DNA of 64,000 nt from NCBI GenBank assembly GCA_024508935.1, contig JANINW010000018.1, forward strand, positions 127,115 to 191,114. Reading direction: 5' to 3'. The notes under the pieces are model-generated. The model was not told the DNA's origin. It saw only the letters and a list, made by a program, of their open reading frames with translations, and did no database searches. Below, one piece after another: positions 53,733 to 63,000 of the stretch; the stretch's first letter is position 1, and each line of letters opens with the position of its first letter. Both the position numbers and the translations under genes were made by a program. Origin of the DNA: Flavipsychrobacter sp. GTDB taxonomy: Bacteria > Bacteroidota > Bacteroidia > Chitinophagales > Chitinophagaceae.

Positions 53733-54077
53733 ATGAAAAAACCCCAATCAACAACAACTCTATTTATTGTATCAATAAGTATCATCCTGATCTCGCGTAA
53801 TATATTGCGGATACTGAACGTACCCATTACCCATGACGAAGCCCGTACCTACTTAACCTATGTTTCCTCAACGTTCAAAAATATTACCATTTGCAACCCT
53901 ATTACTGCCAACAATCATATTTTCAATTCGCTACTGACGAAATGTTTTGTAATTAGTAGGTTGCAGGTTCCAGTCGATTTGAATGATGGAGAACCCCCGA
54001 CAGCAGACACGAGCTTTGAATATTATTATATAGACGAAGTGATGTATGGCGGCTATCCCCAATTTATAAACCAGTAG
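53733..54077 (+). pseudogene. Remnant of a GT-C membrane glycosyltransferase
   Basis: 114 residues from ATG 53733. One span (about 9-26) is followed by ITHDEARTYLTYVSSTF and ITANNHIFNSLLTKCF, the first periplasmic loop typical of ArnT/PMT-like GT-C enzymes, which are normally 400-600 residues with 8-13 spans. Here the sequence passes directly into a soluble tail ending GGYPQFINQ, resembling the C-terminus of such a protein. Most likely an internal deletion left only the two ends. It could instead be a small membrane protein in its own right. Confidence 0.5.
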
Positions 54078-54153
54078 ACACATTCCAGCAAGGCAATTTT
54101 GTCTTGCTGGTAAGACAAGCGGGCATTAGTGCGTTTTGTATATAACCATGCCT

Positions 54154-54161
54154 TAATTTTG
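54154..54161 (+). promoter_or_regulatory. -7 element (TAATTTTG) 5 nt from the homocysteine methyltransferase start
   Basis: TAATTTTG followed by CA. ATG 54167 follows after 5 nt, predicting an essentially leaderless mRNA. Confidence 0.55.
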
Positions 54162-54166
54162 CATAT

Positions 54167-55183
54167 ATGAATACCGAACAACAATTGCGGGATATACTTT
54201 CCAGGCGCATCATGATAATTGATGGGGCTATGGGCAGCATGATACAAACATATAAGTTGCAGGAAGCTGACTACCGCGGTGAACAATTTAAAAACTGGCA
54301 TACCGATGTGAAAGGCAATAATGATATGCTGGTAATAACACAGCCTCAAATTATTAAGGAGATACATCGCCAATACCTGGATGCAGGTGCAGATATAATA
54401 GAGACCAACACCTTTAACGCGCAGGCTATATCACTGGAGGATTATGATATGCAAGCCTATGCTTATGAAATGAATGTAGCCGCCGCAAAAGTAGCAAGGC
54501 AGGCAGTAGAAGAATATACTGCCGAGCATCCGGGCGCAGAAAAGTTTGTAGCCGGAGCGATCGGGCCTATGAATAAAACATTATCTCTTTCCCCCGATGT
54601 AAATAATCCCGGTTATCGCGCGGTAACTTTTGATACGGTAGCGAATGCATACTATGACCAGATACGCGGATTGGTAGACGGCGGCGCAGATATTTTGCTG
54701 GTAGAAACTATATTCGATACATTAAATGCAAAAGCAGCCATCTTCGCTATCAGTAAATATTTTCATGAGCATAAAATGAAAATGCCTGTAATGATATCCG
54801 GAACTATTACCGATGCCTCAGGCCGTACACTCAGTGGGCAGACGCTGGAAGCGTTTTATATATCAGTAATGCATGCAGAACCGTTGAGCATTGGTTTAAA
54901 CTGCGCGCTGGGTGCAGCAGAGATGCGCCCGCACGTAGAAGAACTGTCAGGCATAGCCTCTTGTTATGTTAGCGCATATCCCAATGCTGGCCTGCCTAAC
55001 GCCATGGGTGAGTATGATGAGACACCTGCAACTACTGCGTCTATAGTAGGTGAGTTTGCAAAAAACGGCTGGATAAATATAGTGGGTGGCTGTTGCGGCA
55101 CTACGCCGGCTCATATAAAAGCTATAGCTGAAGAAATGAAGAAACATGCGCCAAGGCCATTGCCTCAATTGGAGATGGCATAA
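54167..55183 (+). CDS. Homocysteine S-methyltransferase domain protein (MetH N-terminal module)
   Basis: 338 residues corresponding to the first domain of MetH. Opens [34 protein letters not shown] and [20 protein letters not shown] are typical MetH, not MmuM. Zinc ligands are in IGLNCALGA and [11 protein letters not shown]. The folate, cobalamin and activation domains that complete methionine synthase are absent here and in the next gene, so the enzyme is split and the rest must be elsewhere. Confidence 0.9.
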   Translation: MNTEQQLRDILSRRIMIIDGAMGSMIQTYKLQEADYRGEQFKNWHTDVKGNNDMLVITQPQIIKEIHRQYLDAGADIIETNTFNAQAISLEDYDMQAYAYEMNVAAAKVARQAVEEYTAEHPGAEKFVAGAIGPMNKTLSLSPDVNNPGYRAVTFDTVANAYYDQIRGLVDGGADILLVETIFDTLNAKAAIFAISKYFHEHKMKMPVMISGTITDASGRTLSGQTLEAFYISVMHAEPLSIGLNCALGAAEMRPHVEELSGIASCYVSAYPNAGLPNAMGEYDETPATTASIVGEFAKNGWINIVGGCCGTTPAHIKAIAEEMKKHAPRPLPQLEMA

Positions 55184-55266
55184 TGCAAATATAATAGTCA
55201 ATAGAAGAGGCATGGAATAGTATCCGTGCCTTTTTTGTAAGTTTAAATAGCAAACATAAATTCCAC

Positions 55267-56691
55267 ATGAAACGTATACTCCTTATTATTTTTCTCTTGT
55301 CGGCAACCATGGTCCAGGCTAAAAGCGGGATGATCATAAAAGGTAAAATTCTCCATCCCCTCGCCGATGAAATTAAATTTTCTTTTTTTGATAACCTGCT
55401 TACCTATAGTCAAAAAGAAGTTTCTGCAAAGCTGGCGGTAAATGGTTCTTTCACTGTGAAAGTGCCTTATGTGGGGCCTTCGTATATTGAACTCTTCATG
55501 CAGCATGGCAACCAAGAGTCTGAGCTATATGTAAATGGATCAGAAGAGCTGGCCATGAGTGTAGATGCCAAAAGATTTGACAGCAGTTTGAGGTTTACGG
55601 GTAAAGGAAATGAAGTTGCCAATTTCAGTGCTATGCATGTGCGCGACAAAGGGCTGGTGATGATGTTTGGTAAAAAGATGGGGCCTGTTTATGTAAAAGG
55701 TCCGGATGAATTTATCCCTGCTGCCAAGGCTGAAGTACAAAATGAGATAGACTATCTCGCGGTCCATAAAAAAGGGTTACCTGCTGATTTCATCCGCTAT
55801 TGGCAAGACCATTATACCTATGCATTATACGGCGCAATGCTCAATTACCCTTTCTATCACGAACGGTATAAGAATAATGCAATGCCATCAACTATTCCTA
55901 AAGAAAACTACAAGGTAGCATTGCAGGTGCCGGAGCAATTTGATGATAAAGGCATGGAGCTCCCGGTTTATACGCAATACCTGACAGAATTCTACAGCAC
56001 CCGCCTCGATGCTGCAGGTATCATGAACTCGAGCGATAGCATTGGTAAAATAATATATACCCAGGATGATAGTGTAGCTAAGCTGGCCAACGCTCACATG
56101 CCGCCCAAAACAAAAGCATATTATTTCGCCAGTAAATTATACCGTGGTGCAAAAATGTACCCAATGGATAAACTCGAGGCCGACTATGCCGTGTTCACAA
56201 AACAATTTCCTGCAAGTGAGTATAATGATGAACTGGAAGAAGTAGCGTCACTAAGGAGAAGGATGCTGGCAGGACAACCCGCAATGGATTTCGAATTTAC
56301 AACGGTGGAGGGGAAGCGTATGAAATTGTCTGATCTTAAGGGTAAAGTAGTATTCCTTGATTTTTGGGCGAGCTGGTGCGGGCCCTGCATAAGGGAGATG
56401 CCCGGAGCAAAAAAAGTAAAAGAATATTTTAAGGATAAAAACGTGGCATTTATAAACATATCTATAGACGAGGATACTGCCGCATGGAAAAAAGCAATGG
56501 CAAAGCATGGCATAACGGGCCTGAATATATGTCAGCCCGGGTGGCAGGCGCCTATACCCAAATCTTATGGTATACAATCTATACCCTCTTATTACCTGCT
56601 GGATAAACAAGGGCGCTTTGCATTAGAAAATACACCCCGCGCCGGCGATGCAGATAAATTGATACTGGAAATAGAAAAGCTGTTACAATAG
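55267..56691 (+). CDS. TlpA-like thiol-disulfide oxidoreductase with N-terminal DUF4369-type domain
   Basis: 474 residues. Signal peptide MKRILLIIFLLSATMVQA. The first third is a beta-domain of the DUF4369 kind (GMIIKGKILHPLADEIKFSF), a helical middle follows, and the last 145 residues are a thioredoxin fold with FLDFWASWCGPCIREMPG and the cis-Pro in QSIPSYYLLD. Periplasmic reductase, probably for cytochrome maturation or envelope cysteine proteins. msrB follows 71 bp downstream, consistent with envelope redox repair. Confidence 0.88.
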   Translation: MKRILLIIFLLSATMVQAKSGMIIKGKILHPLADEIKFSFFDNLLTYSQKEVSAKLAVNGSFTVKVPYVGPSYIELFMQHGNQESELYVNGSEELAMSVDAKRFDSSLRFTGKGNEVANFSAMHVRDKGLVMMFGKKMGPVYVKGPDEFIPAAKAEVQNEIDYLAVHKKGLPADFIRYWQDHYTYALYGAMLNYPFYHERYKNNAMPSTIPKENYKVALQVPEQFDDKGMELPVYTQYLTEFYSTRLDAAGIMNSSDSIGKIIYTQDDSVAKLANAHMPPKTKAYYFASKLYRGAKMYPMDKLEADYAVFTKQFPASEYNDELEEVASLRRRMLAGQPAMDFEFTTVEGKRMKLSDLKGKVVFLDFWASWCGPCIREMPGAKKVKEYFKDKNVAFINISIDEDTAAWKKAMAKHGITGLNICQPGWQAPIPKSYGIQSIPSYYLLDKQGRFALENTPRAGDADKLILEIEKLLQ

Positions 56692-56762
56692 CATTAACAA
56701 AAGAAATAAAACCAGTCAGCCTTGTCATTCGTTTATTTAAGAGCGACAACAAAATATAGATC

Positions 56763-57293
56763 ATGCGCGTTTTAAACTTTATAATAGGGCTGGGATGTAT
56801 CTTATTACTTTCTCAATGTTCTAATGCACAAAAAACTAATAACGATATGAATGATGCACACAAAGGGAATCCATATTATTCCCGAACTGCGACAGAGCAT
56901 TTAAATGTATCAAACGAAGAGTGGCAGAAAATACTTCCGAAAGACGTGTATGAAGTAGCCCGTATGAAAGGAACCGAATGGGCCTTTACCGGCAAATACT
57001 GGAAAACGGATACAAAAGGTATGTATTATTGCGCCGTTTGCGGTAACCCATTATTCCGTTCAGACTCAAAATTTGCCAGCAGCTGCGGATGGCCCAGCTT
57101 TTATGAAACAATAAAAGAGAACAGTGTAAAATATATACCGGATAATTCACACGGAATGCAGCGGACCGAAGTAGTATGCGGCCGTTGTGATTCGCATCTC
57201 GGCCATATTTTTGACGACGGCCCGCCGCCAACCCATAAACGTTTTTGTATGAACTCCATAGTGCTGGAGTTTGAGCCCGAAGAAACTAAATAA
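56763..57293 (+). CDS. msrB: Peptide-methionine (R)-S-oxide reductase, lipoprotein form
   Basis: 176 residues. Lipoprotein signal MRVLNFIIGLGCILLLSQC with the lipobox Cys 19. The MsrB domain (about 45-172) has the zinc pairs CAVC and CGRC, SSCGWPSFYE, GHIFDDGPPPTHKRFCMNS with the catalytic Cys. It repairs methionine-R-sulfoxide in exported proteins. Next to a TlpA-like reductase that could recycle it. Confidence 0.93.
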   Translation: MRVLNFIIGLGCILLLSQCSNAQKTNNDMNDAHKGNPYYSRTATEHLNVSNEEWQKILPKDVYEVARMKGTEWAFTGKYWKTDTKGMYYCAVCGNPLFRSDSKFASSCGWPSFYETIKENSVKYIPDNSHGMQRTEVVCGRCDSHLGHIFDDGPPPTHKRFCMNSIVLEFEPEETK

Positions 57294-57318
57294 GAATATT
57301 TGCACACTGCGTTTAACC

Positions 57319-57350
57319 CCGTTATTTTGCTATAAATAACGGTTTTTTTT
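57319..57350 (+). terminator. Intrinsic terminator running directly into the nth start codon
   Basis: Stem CCGTTATTT/AAATAACGG (57319-57327 with 57334-57342), loop TGCTAT, then eight T ending immediately before ATG 57351. It ends msrB but leaves nth with no space for a ribosome-binding site. Confidence 0.75.
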
Positions 57351-58010
57351 ATGACACGTAAAGAACGGTATGACTTTGTAATAGACTGGTTCAAAAAAAA
57401 CATGCCGGATGCAGAAACCGAACTGTACTATAAAGATCCTTACCAGTTATTGGTAGCGGTTATATTATCTGCCCAATGCACGGATAAACGGGTGAATATG
57501 GTAACTCCATCTATATTCGAAAAATTTCCTGGTCCCGAAAGCATGGCTGAAGCCGAATTTGAAGATGTAGAGCCGCTGATACGCAGTATTAGTTTTGCCA
57601 ATAATAAAACCCGGCACCTTATAGGGATGGCTAAAATGCTGATGGAAAAATATAATGGGGAAGTGCCGGCAACAGTAGAAGAACTTGTAGAGTTGCCCGG
57701 GGTAGGTCGTAAAACCGCAAACGTAATAACATCCGTAATTTTTAACCAGCCTAATATGGCCGTCGATACGCACGTGTTCCGTGTATCGGCACGCATAGGG
57801 CTAACTATAAACGCAAAAAATGTAGTACAGGCAGAGGAGCAGCTGATAAAATATATTCCTACCGAACTGGTACATAAGGCACACCACTGGCTGATATTGC
57901 ACGGCCGCTATACATGTGTGGCACGCAGGCCCAAATGCGAAGTATGCGGACTAAAACCAGCCTGTAAGTTTTATCATACAGACATGAAGTATATTGTAGA
58001 AAAGAGTTAA
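57351..58010 (+). CDS. nth: Endonuclease III
   Basis: 219 residues. Bifunctional glycosylase/AP lyase for oxidised pyrimidines. Helix-hairpin-helix LPGVGRKTANVI with the catalytic Lys, the catalytic Asp in AVDTHVFRVSARIG, and a 4Fe-4S cluster C-x6-C-x2-C-x5-C in CVARRPKCEVCGLKPAC. The start is set by homology (MTRKERYDFVIDWF); it directly abuts a terminator T run. Convergent with the thioredoxin-like gene, 4 bp between stops. Confidence 0.96.
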   Translation: MTRKERYDFVIDWFKKNMPDAETELYYKDPYQLLVAVILSAQCTDKRVNMVTPSIFEKFPGPESMAEAEFEDVEPLIRSISFANNKTRHLIGMAKMLMEKYNGEVPATVEELVELPGVGRKTANVITSVIFNQPNMAVDTHVFRVSARIGLTINAKNVVQAEEQLIKYIPTELVHKAHHWLILHGRYTCVARRPKCEVCGLKPACKFYHTDMKYIVEKS

Positions 58011-58014
58011 TTGC

Positions 58015-58590
58015 TTACATAGCCTCTTTCCATGTGCCGGTAAATGTTTTCTGGTATTCCTCCCATTTCTGCGATTTGTAGATACCTTCTCCTAAGAATT
58101 TTAAGATAGCCTCTATTTGAGATACGGGCAGATAACCAGGTATAGGATTGGGGTTTTGGAAATTCTCTTCCATAAACACGCTGGTTGGATAAGAAGGCTG
58201 TCCCCTCATGAGTTGCATGGCCAATTCATTGATCTTGTTATCAGCATTATACTTATACATCTTGCCTAATAACATTATATCCTCTGGTTTTTCAGCATTG
58301 AATTTTACAGCGTAAAATTTAGTATTCATATACTTTATCACATCATGATTGGTAAAGGTTTTTTGATCCATTACCTTACACCAGCTACACCAGTCTGTAT
58401 AGATATCTACCCATATCTTACGGGGTTCTTTTTTCATGGCTACCTGCACTTCATCCCAGTTCATCCAGGTGATTTTGGTAGTATCTATACGTGGACCTTT
58501 TACAGCAGGAGCTTTCTTTTTTTTATCACCGGCAATCACCTGGCCGCTTACAAAAACCAAGGCTATAGCCAGTATCAATATGCGTTTCAT
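58015..58590 (-). CDS. Exported thioredoxin-fold protein
   Basis: 191 residues. Signal peptide MKRILILAIALVFVSGQVIA, then a basic stretch GDKKKKAPAVKGP. Thioredoxin-like core WVDIYTDWCSWCKVMDQKTF with redox motif CSWC, as in DsbD-gamma/DUF255-like proteins; cis-Pro in GQPSYPTSVFM. Periplasmic reductase or disulfide handler. Divergent from ubiX. Confidence 0.88.
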   Translation of the reverse strand: MKRILILAIALVFVSGQVIAGDKKKKAPAVKGPRIDTTKITWMNWDEVQVAMKKEPRKIWVDIYTDWCSWCKVMDQKTFTNHDVIKYMNTKFYAVKFNAEKPEDIMLLGKMYKYNADNKINELAMQLMRGQPSYPTSVFMEENFQNPNPIPGYLPVSQIEAILKFLGEGIYKSQKWEEYQKTFTGTWKEAM

Positions 58591-58630
58591 TCCAATATTT
58601 TATCAAAACGAATTTACGATTATTTCCATG

Positions 58631-58638
58631 TAGCTTTG
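58631..58638 (+). promoter_or_regulatory. -7 element (TAGCTTTG) of the ubiX operon
   Basis: TAGCTTTG followed by TT, 30 nt before ATG 58669; leader about 25 nt. Confidence 0.5.
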
Positions 58639-58668
58639 TTAAGATCTCACAATAATTGATAAGCCTAT

Positions 58669-59226
58669 ATGAAGATAGCAGTGGCAGTTACAGGAGCAAG
58701 CGGAGCTATATATGCACGTTCATTGCTGCAAAGTCTTGAAAAATTAAGATCGCAGGTAGAGGAAGTAGGAATAGTTTGGAGCGATAATGCCCAAACAGTA
58801 TGGGCATATGAACTTGGGATTAAAGATCACAGCGACTTCCCTTTCAAAGTATGGGATAAAAATGATTTCATGGCACCATTTGCATCGGGCAGTTCGGGTT
58901 ACCAGGCATTGATTATCTGTCCTTGCAGTATGGGTACATTAGGCCGTATAGCCTCCGGCATCAGCAACGACCTGATAAGCCGGGCGGCAGATGTGATGCT
59001 TAAGGAAAGACGCAAGCTGGTATGCGTAGTACGCGAAACACCATATAATCTTATTCATCTCCGGAATATGACGACTGTGACAGAAGCGGGGGGCATAATA
59101 TGTCCTGCCACTCCGTCGTTCTATAGCAGACCCCAGACCATAGAAGATGTGGCTGCAACGGTAGTAACAAGGGCACTGCACCTGGCAGGTATAGATGCAG
59201 GAGGCTATAAATGGCAGGAGGATTAA
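58669..59226 (+). CDS. ubiX: Flavin prenyltransferase UbiX
   Basis: 185 residues. Makes prenylated FMN, the cofactor of UbiD decarboxylases. Opens KIAVAVTGASGAIYARSLL; FMN-binding CPCSMGTLGRIASGISNDLI; phosphate-binding RRKLVCVVRETPYNLIHLRNM. Bacteroidota use menaquinone, so it most likely serves futalosine- or other UbiD-dependent steps. First gene of a unit with mazG (21 bp) and the histidine kinase (6 bp). Confidence 0.94.
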   Translation: MKIAVAVTGASGAIYARSLLQSLEKLRSQVEEVGIVWSDNAQTVWAYELGIKDHSDFPFKVWDKNDFMAPFASGSSGYQALIICPCSMGTLGRIASGISNDLISRAADVMLKERRKLVCVVRETPYNLIHLRNMTTVTEAGGIICPATPSFYSRPQTIEDVAATVVTRALHLAGIDAGGYKWQED

Positions 59227-59247
59227 ATTCAGTATATTGTTATTAAT

Positions 59248-60012
59248 ATGGAATACAAAGGCTCGGTACAAAGACTTAGGAATATACTGGATGAGCTAAG
59301 AGAGCGTTGTCCCTGGGACAAGAAGCAAACCATTCAATCCCTACGACCGCAAACGCTGGAAGAAGTATATGAACTGGCAGATGCTATTACGGAAGAGGAC
59401 TGGCAAGGGTTGAAAGAAGAGCTGGGCGATGTGCTGTTGCATATTCTCTTTTATAGTAAAATAGGTGCCGAACAAAACCAATTCACTTTTGAAGATGTAG
59501 TGGAGGGCGTGTGCAATAAATTAGTATCGCGTCACCCGCATATATACAGCAGCACACAGGTAAGTGATGAAGAAGAAGTGAAGCAGAACTGGGAAAAGCT
59601 GAAACTGAAAGAAGGGAAAAAATCTATACTAAGTGGATTGCCTGGGTCATTACCGGCAATCATGAAAGCACTGCAATTACAGAATAAAACTAAACAGGTA
59701 GGCTTTGAATGGGATACAATAGACCAGGTGAAAGAAAAGGTAGATGAAGAAATGGCAGAATTGTATGAAGCAGTGGAAGAAGGTAAACAGGAAAAAATTG
59801 AAGAAGAATTTGGGGATGTATTGTTTGCACTGGTAAACTATGCCCGCTTTTCAAAAGTAGATCCTGAACAGGCATTGGAAAAAACCAATAAAAAATTTAT
59901 CCGCCGGTTTCAGCATATAGAAACAATGGCACAGGCACAAGGCAAACTGCTGCACGATATGACCCTTGCAGAAATGGATGCCTTGTGGAATAACGCAAAA
60001 GAACTGGAATAA
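59248..60012 (+). CDS. mazG: Nucleoside triphosphate pyrophosphohydrolase MazG
   Basis: 254 residues with the duplicated MazG domain. First copy: LRERCPWDKKQTIQSLRPQT, EELGDVLLHILFYSKIG with the metal-binding ExxE-x12-ExxD pattern. Second copy: DEEMAELYEAVEEGKQE, EEEFGDVLFALVNYAR. Hydrolyses NTPs to NMP and PPi, cleansing the pool. In an operon-like arrangement between ubiX and a histidine kinase. Confidence 0.95.
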   Translation: MEYKGSVQRLRNILDELRERCPWDKKQTIQSLRPQTLEEVYELADAITEEDWQGLKEELGDVLLHILFYSKIGAEQNQFTFEDVVEGVCNKLVSRHPHIYSSTQVSDEEEVKQNWEKLKLKEGKKSILSGLPGSLPAIMKALQLQNKTKQVGFEWDTIDQVKEKVDEEMAELYEAVEEGKQEKIEEEFGDVLFALVNYARFSKVDPEQALEKTNKKFIRRFQHIETMAQAQGKLLHDMTLAEMDALWNNAKELE

Positions 60013-60018
60013 ACATCA

Positions 60019-63000
60019 GTGTTCAAACGCTATCCATACCAGGGGTGGTTACTGCTCAGCATATTATTATGGTGCCTGGCGGGGTATAGATATTATGTTG
60101 GCACGCGTGCCTTGCTGCCATCGAATATGGCACGTGTCATAGAAAAAGACCTAAACAGGAAAGAGGAACAGTTCCGCCAACTGCTGAAAGATGAGGACCT
60201 GGTAAAAAGAATGGTTTCCGAAAAGCTTACGGAAACTGAAGTAGAGAGATTGACAGGCCTTTCCTACCACATTTATGCCTATGAAAATGAAGCCCTCATT
60301 TTCTGGAATAACAATAAAATACTTGCTGACTGTAATTACACAATAGGTAATGACAAGAATAACCTATTAAATAGTGACAGGGGGTTCTATTTAAGAAAGT
60401 GCATTACGCCATCTTATATAGATAAGCGTAAAAAACTCACTATTTTATTCCCGGTATTGATTTCCTATCCTATCAACAATAGCTACCTGCAATCGCATTT
60501 TGCAGCAGGAAGTTATATACCGGTCGATACCCGTATACTTACGCGGCCAGCAGCCAATAGTTACGAAGTAAAAAGCATCGACGAGAAGACGAAATTCTAC
60601 CTTGTTTTTTCAGGTAATAATATACCCTACTGGCAGCCCGACAATGTAATGATAGGCTTGCTGGTGCTGGCTATGCTTTTCACTATCGGGTGGATACATT
60701 TGCTTACTATTTATCTTACCCGCAACAGGTCGTATTGGGTAGGTTTTTCTTTGACCGTATTGCTGGTATTTTCTTTACGTATTGCTACTTATCTATTTGG
60801 CCTGCCTTTTAACCTGGAAAACCTGCCTATTTTTTCACCCCAGTTATATGCTTCCAGTGCTATTCTCAAATCTTTGGGTGATGTGCTGCTGAATGTATTA
60901 TGCCTTTTGTGGATAGTAATATTTATCCTGCGGCACGTCCCTTTCAGGTTCTTTGAAAAGTTTAAACTCAATATAACTGCGCGTATATCTATCGCCATAT
61001 TTCTCACGCTGCTGATGTATATCTATGCATTCGGTTTTGTGAATGTGATCAGCAGCCTGGTTTTAGATTCACGCCTTTCATTTGATGTCAGCCATTTTTA
61101 TGCTATAACGGGGTATACCATTTTCGGCTTGTTTACAATAGGTATTATCATTGGAGTATCGTGCCTCATTATATATCTGTTCAATGTGCAGCTTGCTACA
61201 CTTATACCGGTAAAATGGCTAAGGTATATTATTATAGTACTTATCGGCTTAATGCTCACATTATTCAGTGAAAAAGCCAATACAGGTGCATTCTCGTATT
61301 TTTTATTGTTATGGTTCCTGTTGTTTATAGTGTTGCTTGATATAAAAAAGCTGACGAATGTTACAGACCTTTTTGCACCGCACATGATATTCTGGGGCAT
61401 ATTTGTTTGTGCTTTTGGTACGGCTATACTGCTATATTTCAATGATATTAAAGAGCATGAGACAAGGAAGGTATTTGCAGAGCAGATTATCCAGCAGCGC
61501 GATTATGTAACAGAGTATGCCTTCAACAATGTGGCGCAAGGTATACAACGCGACCGCTCTATAAAACTATTCATAGCACAGCCAACAGCAGAAAGAAGAA
61601 GGGCAATAAATGAACGATTTGACGCCTTGTATCTAGGCGGCCAGTTAAATAAATACCAGTCAAGAGTATTATTTTTTGATGCTGAAGGCAGAAGTCTATA
61701 CAATAGTGATACGGTCAGCTATAGGGGATTGCTCAGGCAAATGAAAAAAGCAGAACCGGTATCCGACTCAACCTTGTATTACAGGGAAAATGTACAGGAT
61801 GGGCACTACTATATTGCCTATATACCTATTGACGGAGATACTACCGGTAAAAAAAGCGGCTATGTATTTATTGACCTCGCCATTAAAGAATCAACGGGGG
61901 AGTCGGTATATCCTGAATTGCTGCAGCCTGAAAATGTAAAGACCAATAGTAATGAGGCCGGATACGCGTATGGTATATATATAAACAACCGGCTCATTAC
62001 GCAAACAAATGATTATCCGTTTGCAGTGTATTTGCAGGATACTGCCAGGGGAACTTATACTTTTTATGAATACCATGGTATTTCGGAATTACTGTACAAG
62101 GAAGGGAAAACCAAAACGGTGATCGTGGTTCATACCTTCCGTATCTGGCTGGAAAGCATTAGTCTGTTTTCCTACCTGTTCGGCATCCAATTGTTTATCA
62201 TAGTGCTGATGGTATTGTACCGCAGCTTTTTATCTTATTTTGGTAAACCTAGGTTCCAGGGAAAGTTCATCAACCTTACTTTGCGCAGGCGCATACATTT
62301 TTCCATGCTCTTTATTGTACTGGTGTCATTCTTTGTAATCGGTATCGCTACTATCATGTTCTTTACTTTCCAATACAGGGAATCGAACAAGGATAAACTG
62401 CAAAGGATCATGCAGGTGGTAGAGCGTTCTACATTGCTATACCTGCAAAGCCAGAATGCACTCCGCAACCGTAATACATTCAATGCAGAAACGGGTACTG
62501 CAAGTTTCAGGTATTTTATTGCCAACCTGGCTAAAGCACAAAAAGTAGATATCAATGTTTTTAATGGTAGCGGTATTTTAAATGTTACGTCGCAGGAGAA
62601 CATTTATGATAAATCATTAGTTGCGCGCATTATGCGACAGGATGCTTATTATCAATTGTACTACCTGACAAAATCATTAGTGGTACAAAATGAAAGTATA
62701 GGCAGTTTGTCTTATCTCTCTTCTTATGTGCCGTTGCGGGATGAGAATGGAAGCACACTTGGGTATATAAATGTCCCATTCTTTGCATCAGAAAAAGAAT
62801 TGCGTTTCCAAATATCCAATATCCTGGTGGCACTTATCAACCTATATGCATTCCTTTTCCTGTTCTCCAGCTTACTGACGGTATTTGTAACCGGCTGGAT
62901 AACAAGAACCTTAAGCATTGTAACCGGGCGTTTTGAAAAAATAAGCCTAACAAAAAATGAACTGATAGAATGGCCGTATGACGATGAAATAGGGTTAATG

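Noticed and set aside
54085..54117. Alternative hairpins CCAGCAAG/CTTGCTGG and TGTCTT/AAGACA as a metH riboswitch
   Set aside because: They lie upstream of the promoter at 54154, so are not in that transcript; more likely a weak 3' hairpin of the GT-C remnant, without a T run.
55259..55275. parS-like ATTCCACATGAAACG at the TlpA-like start codon
   Set aside because: The core CACGTG is CACATG and the flank mismatches; the resemblance comes from the start codon context.
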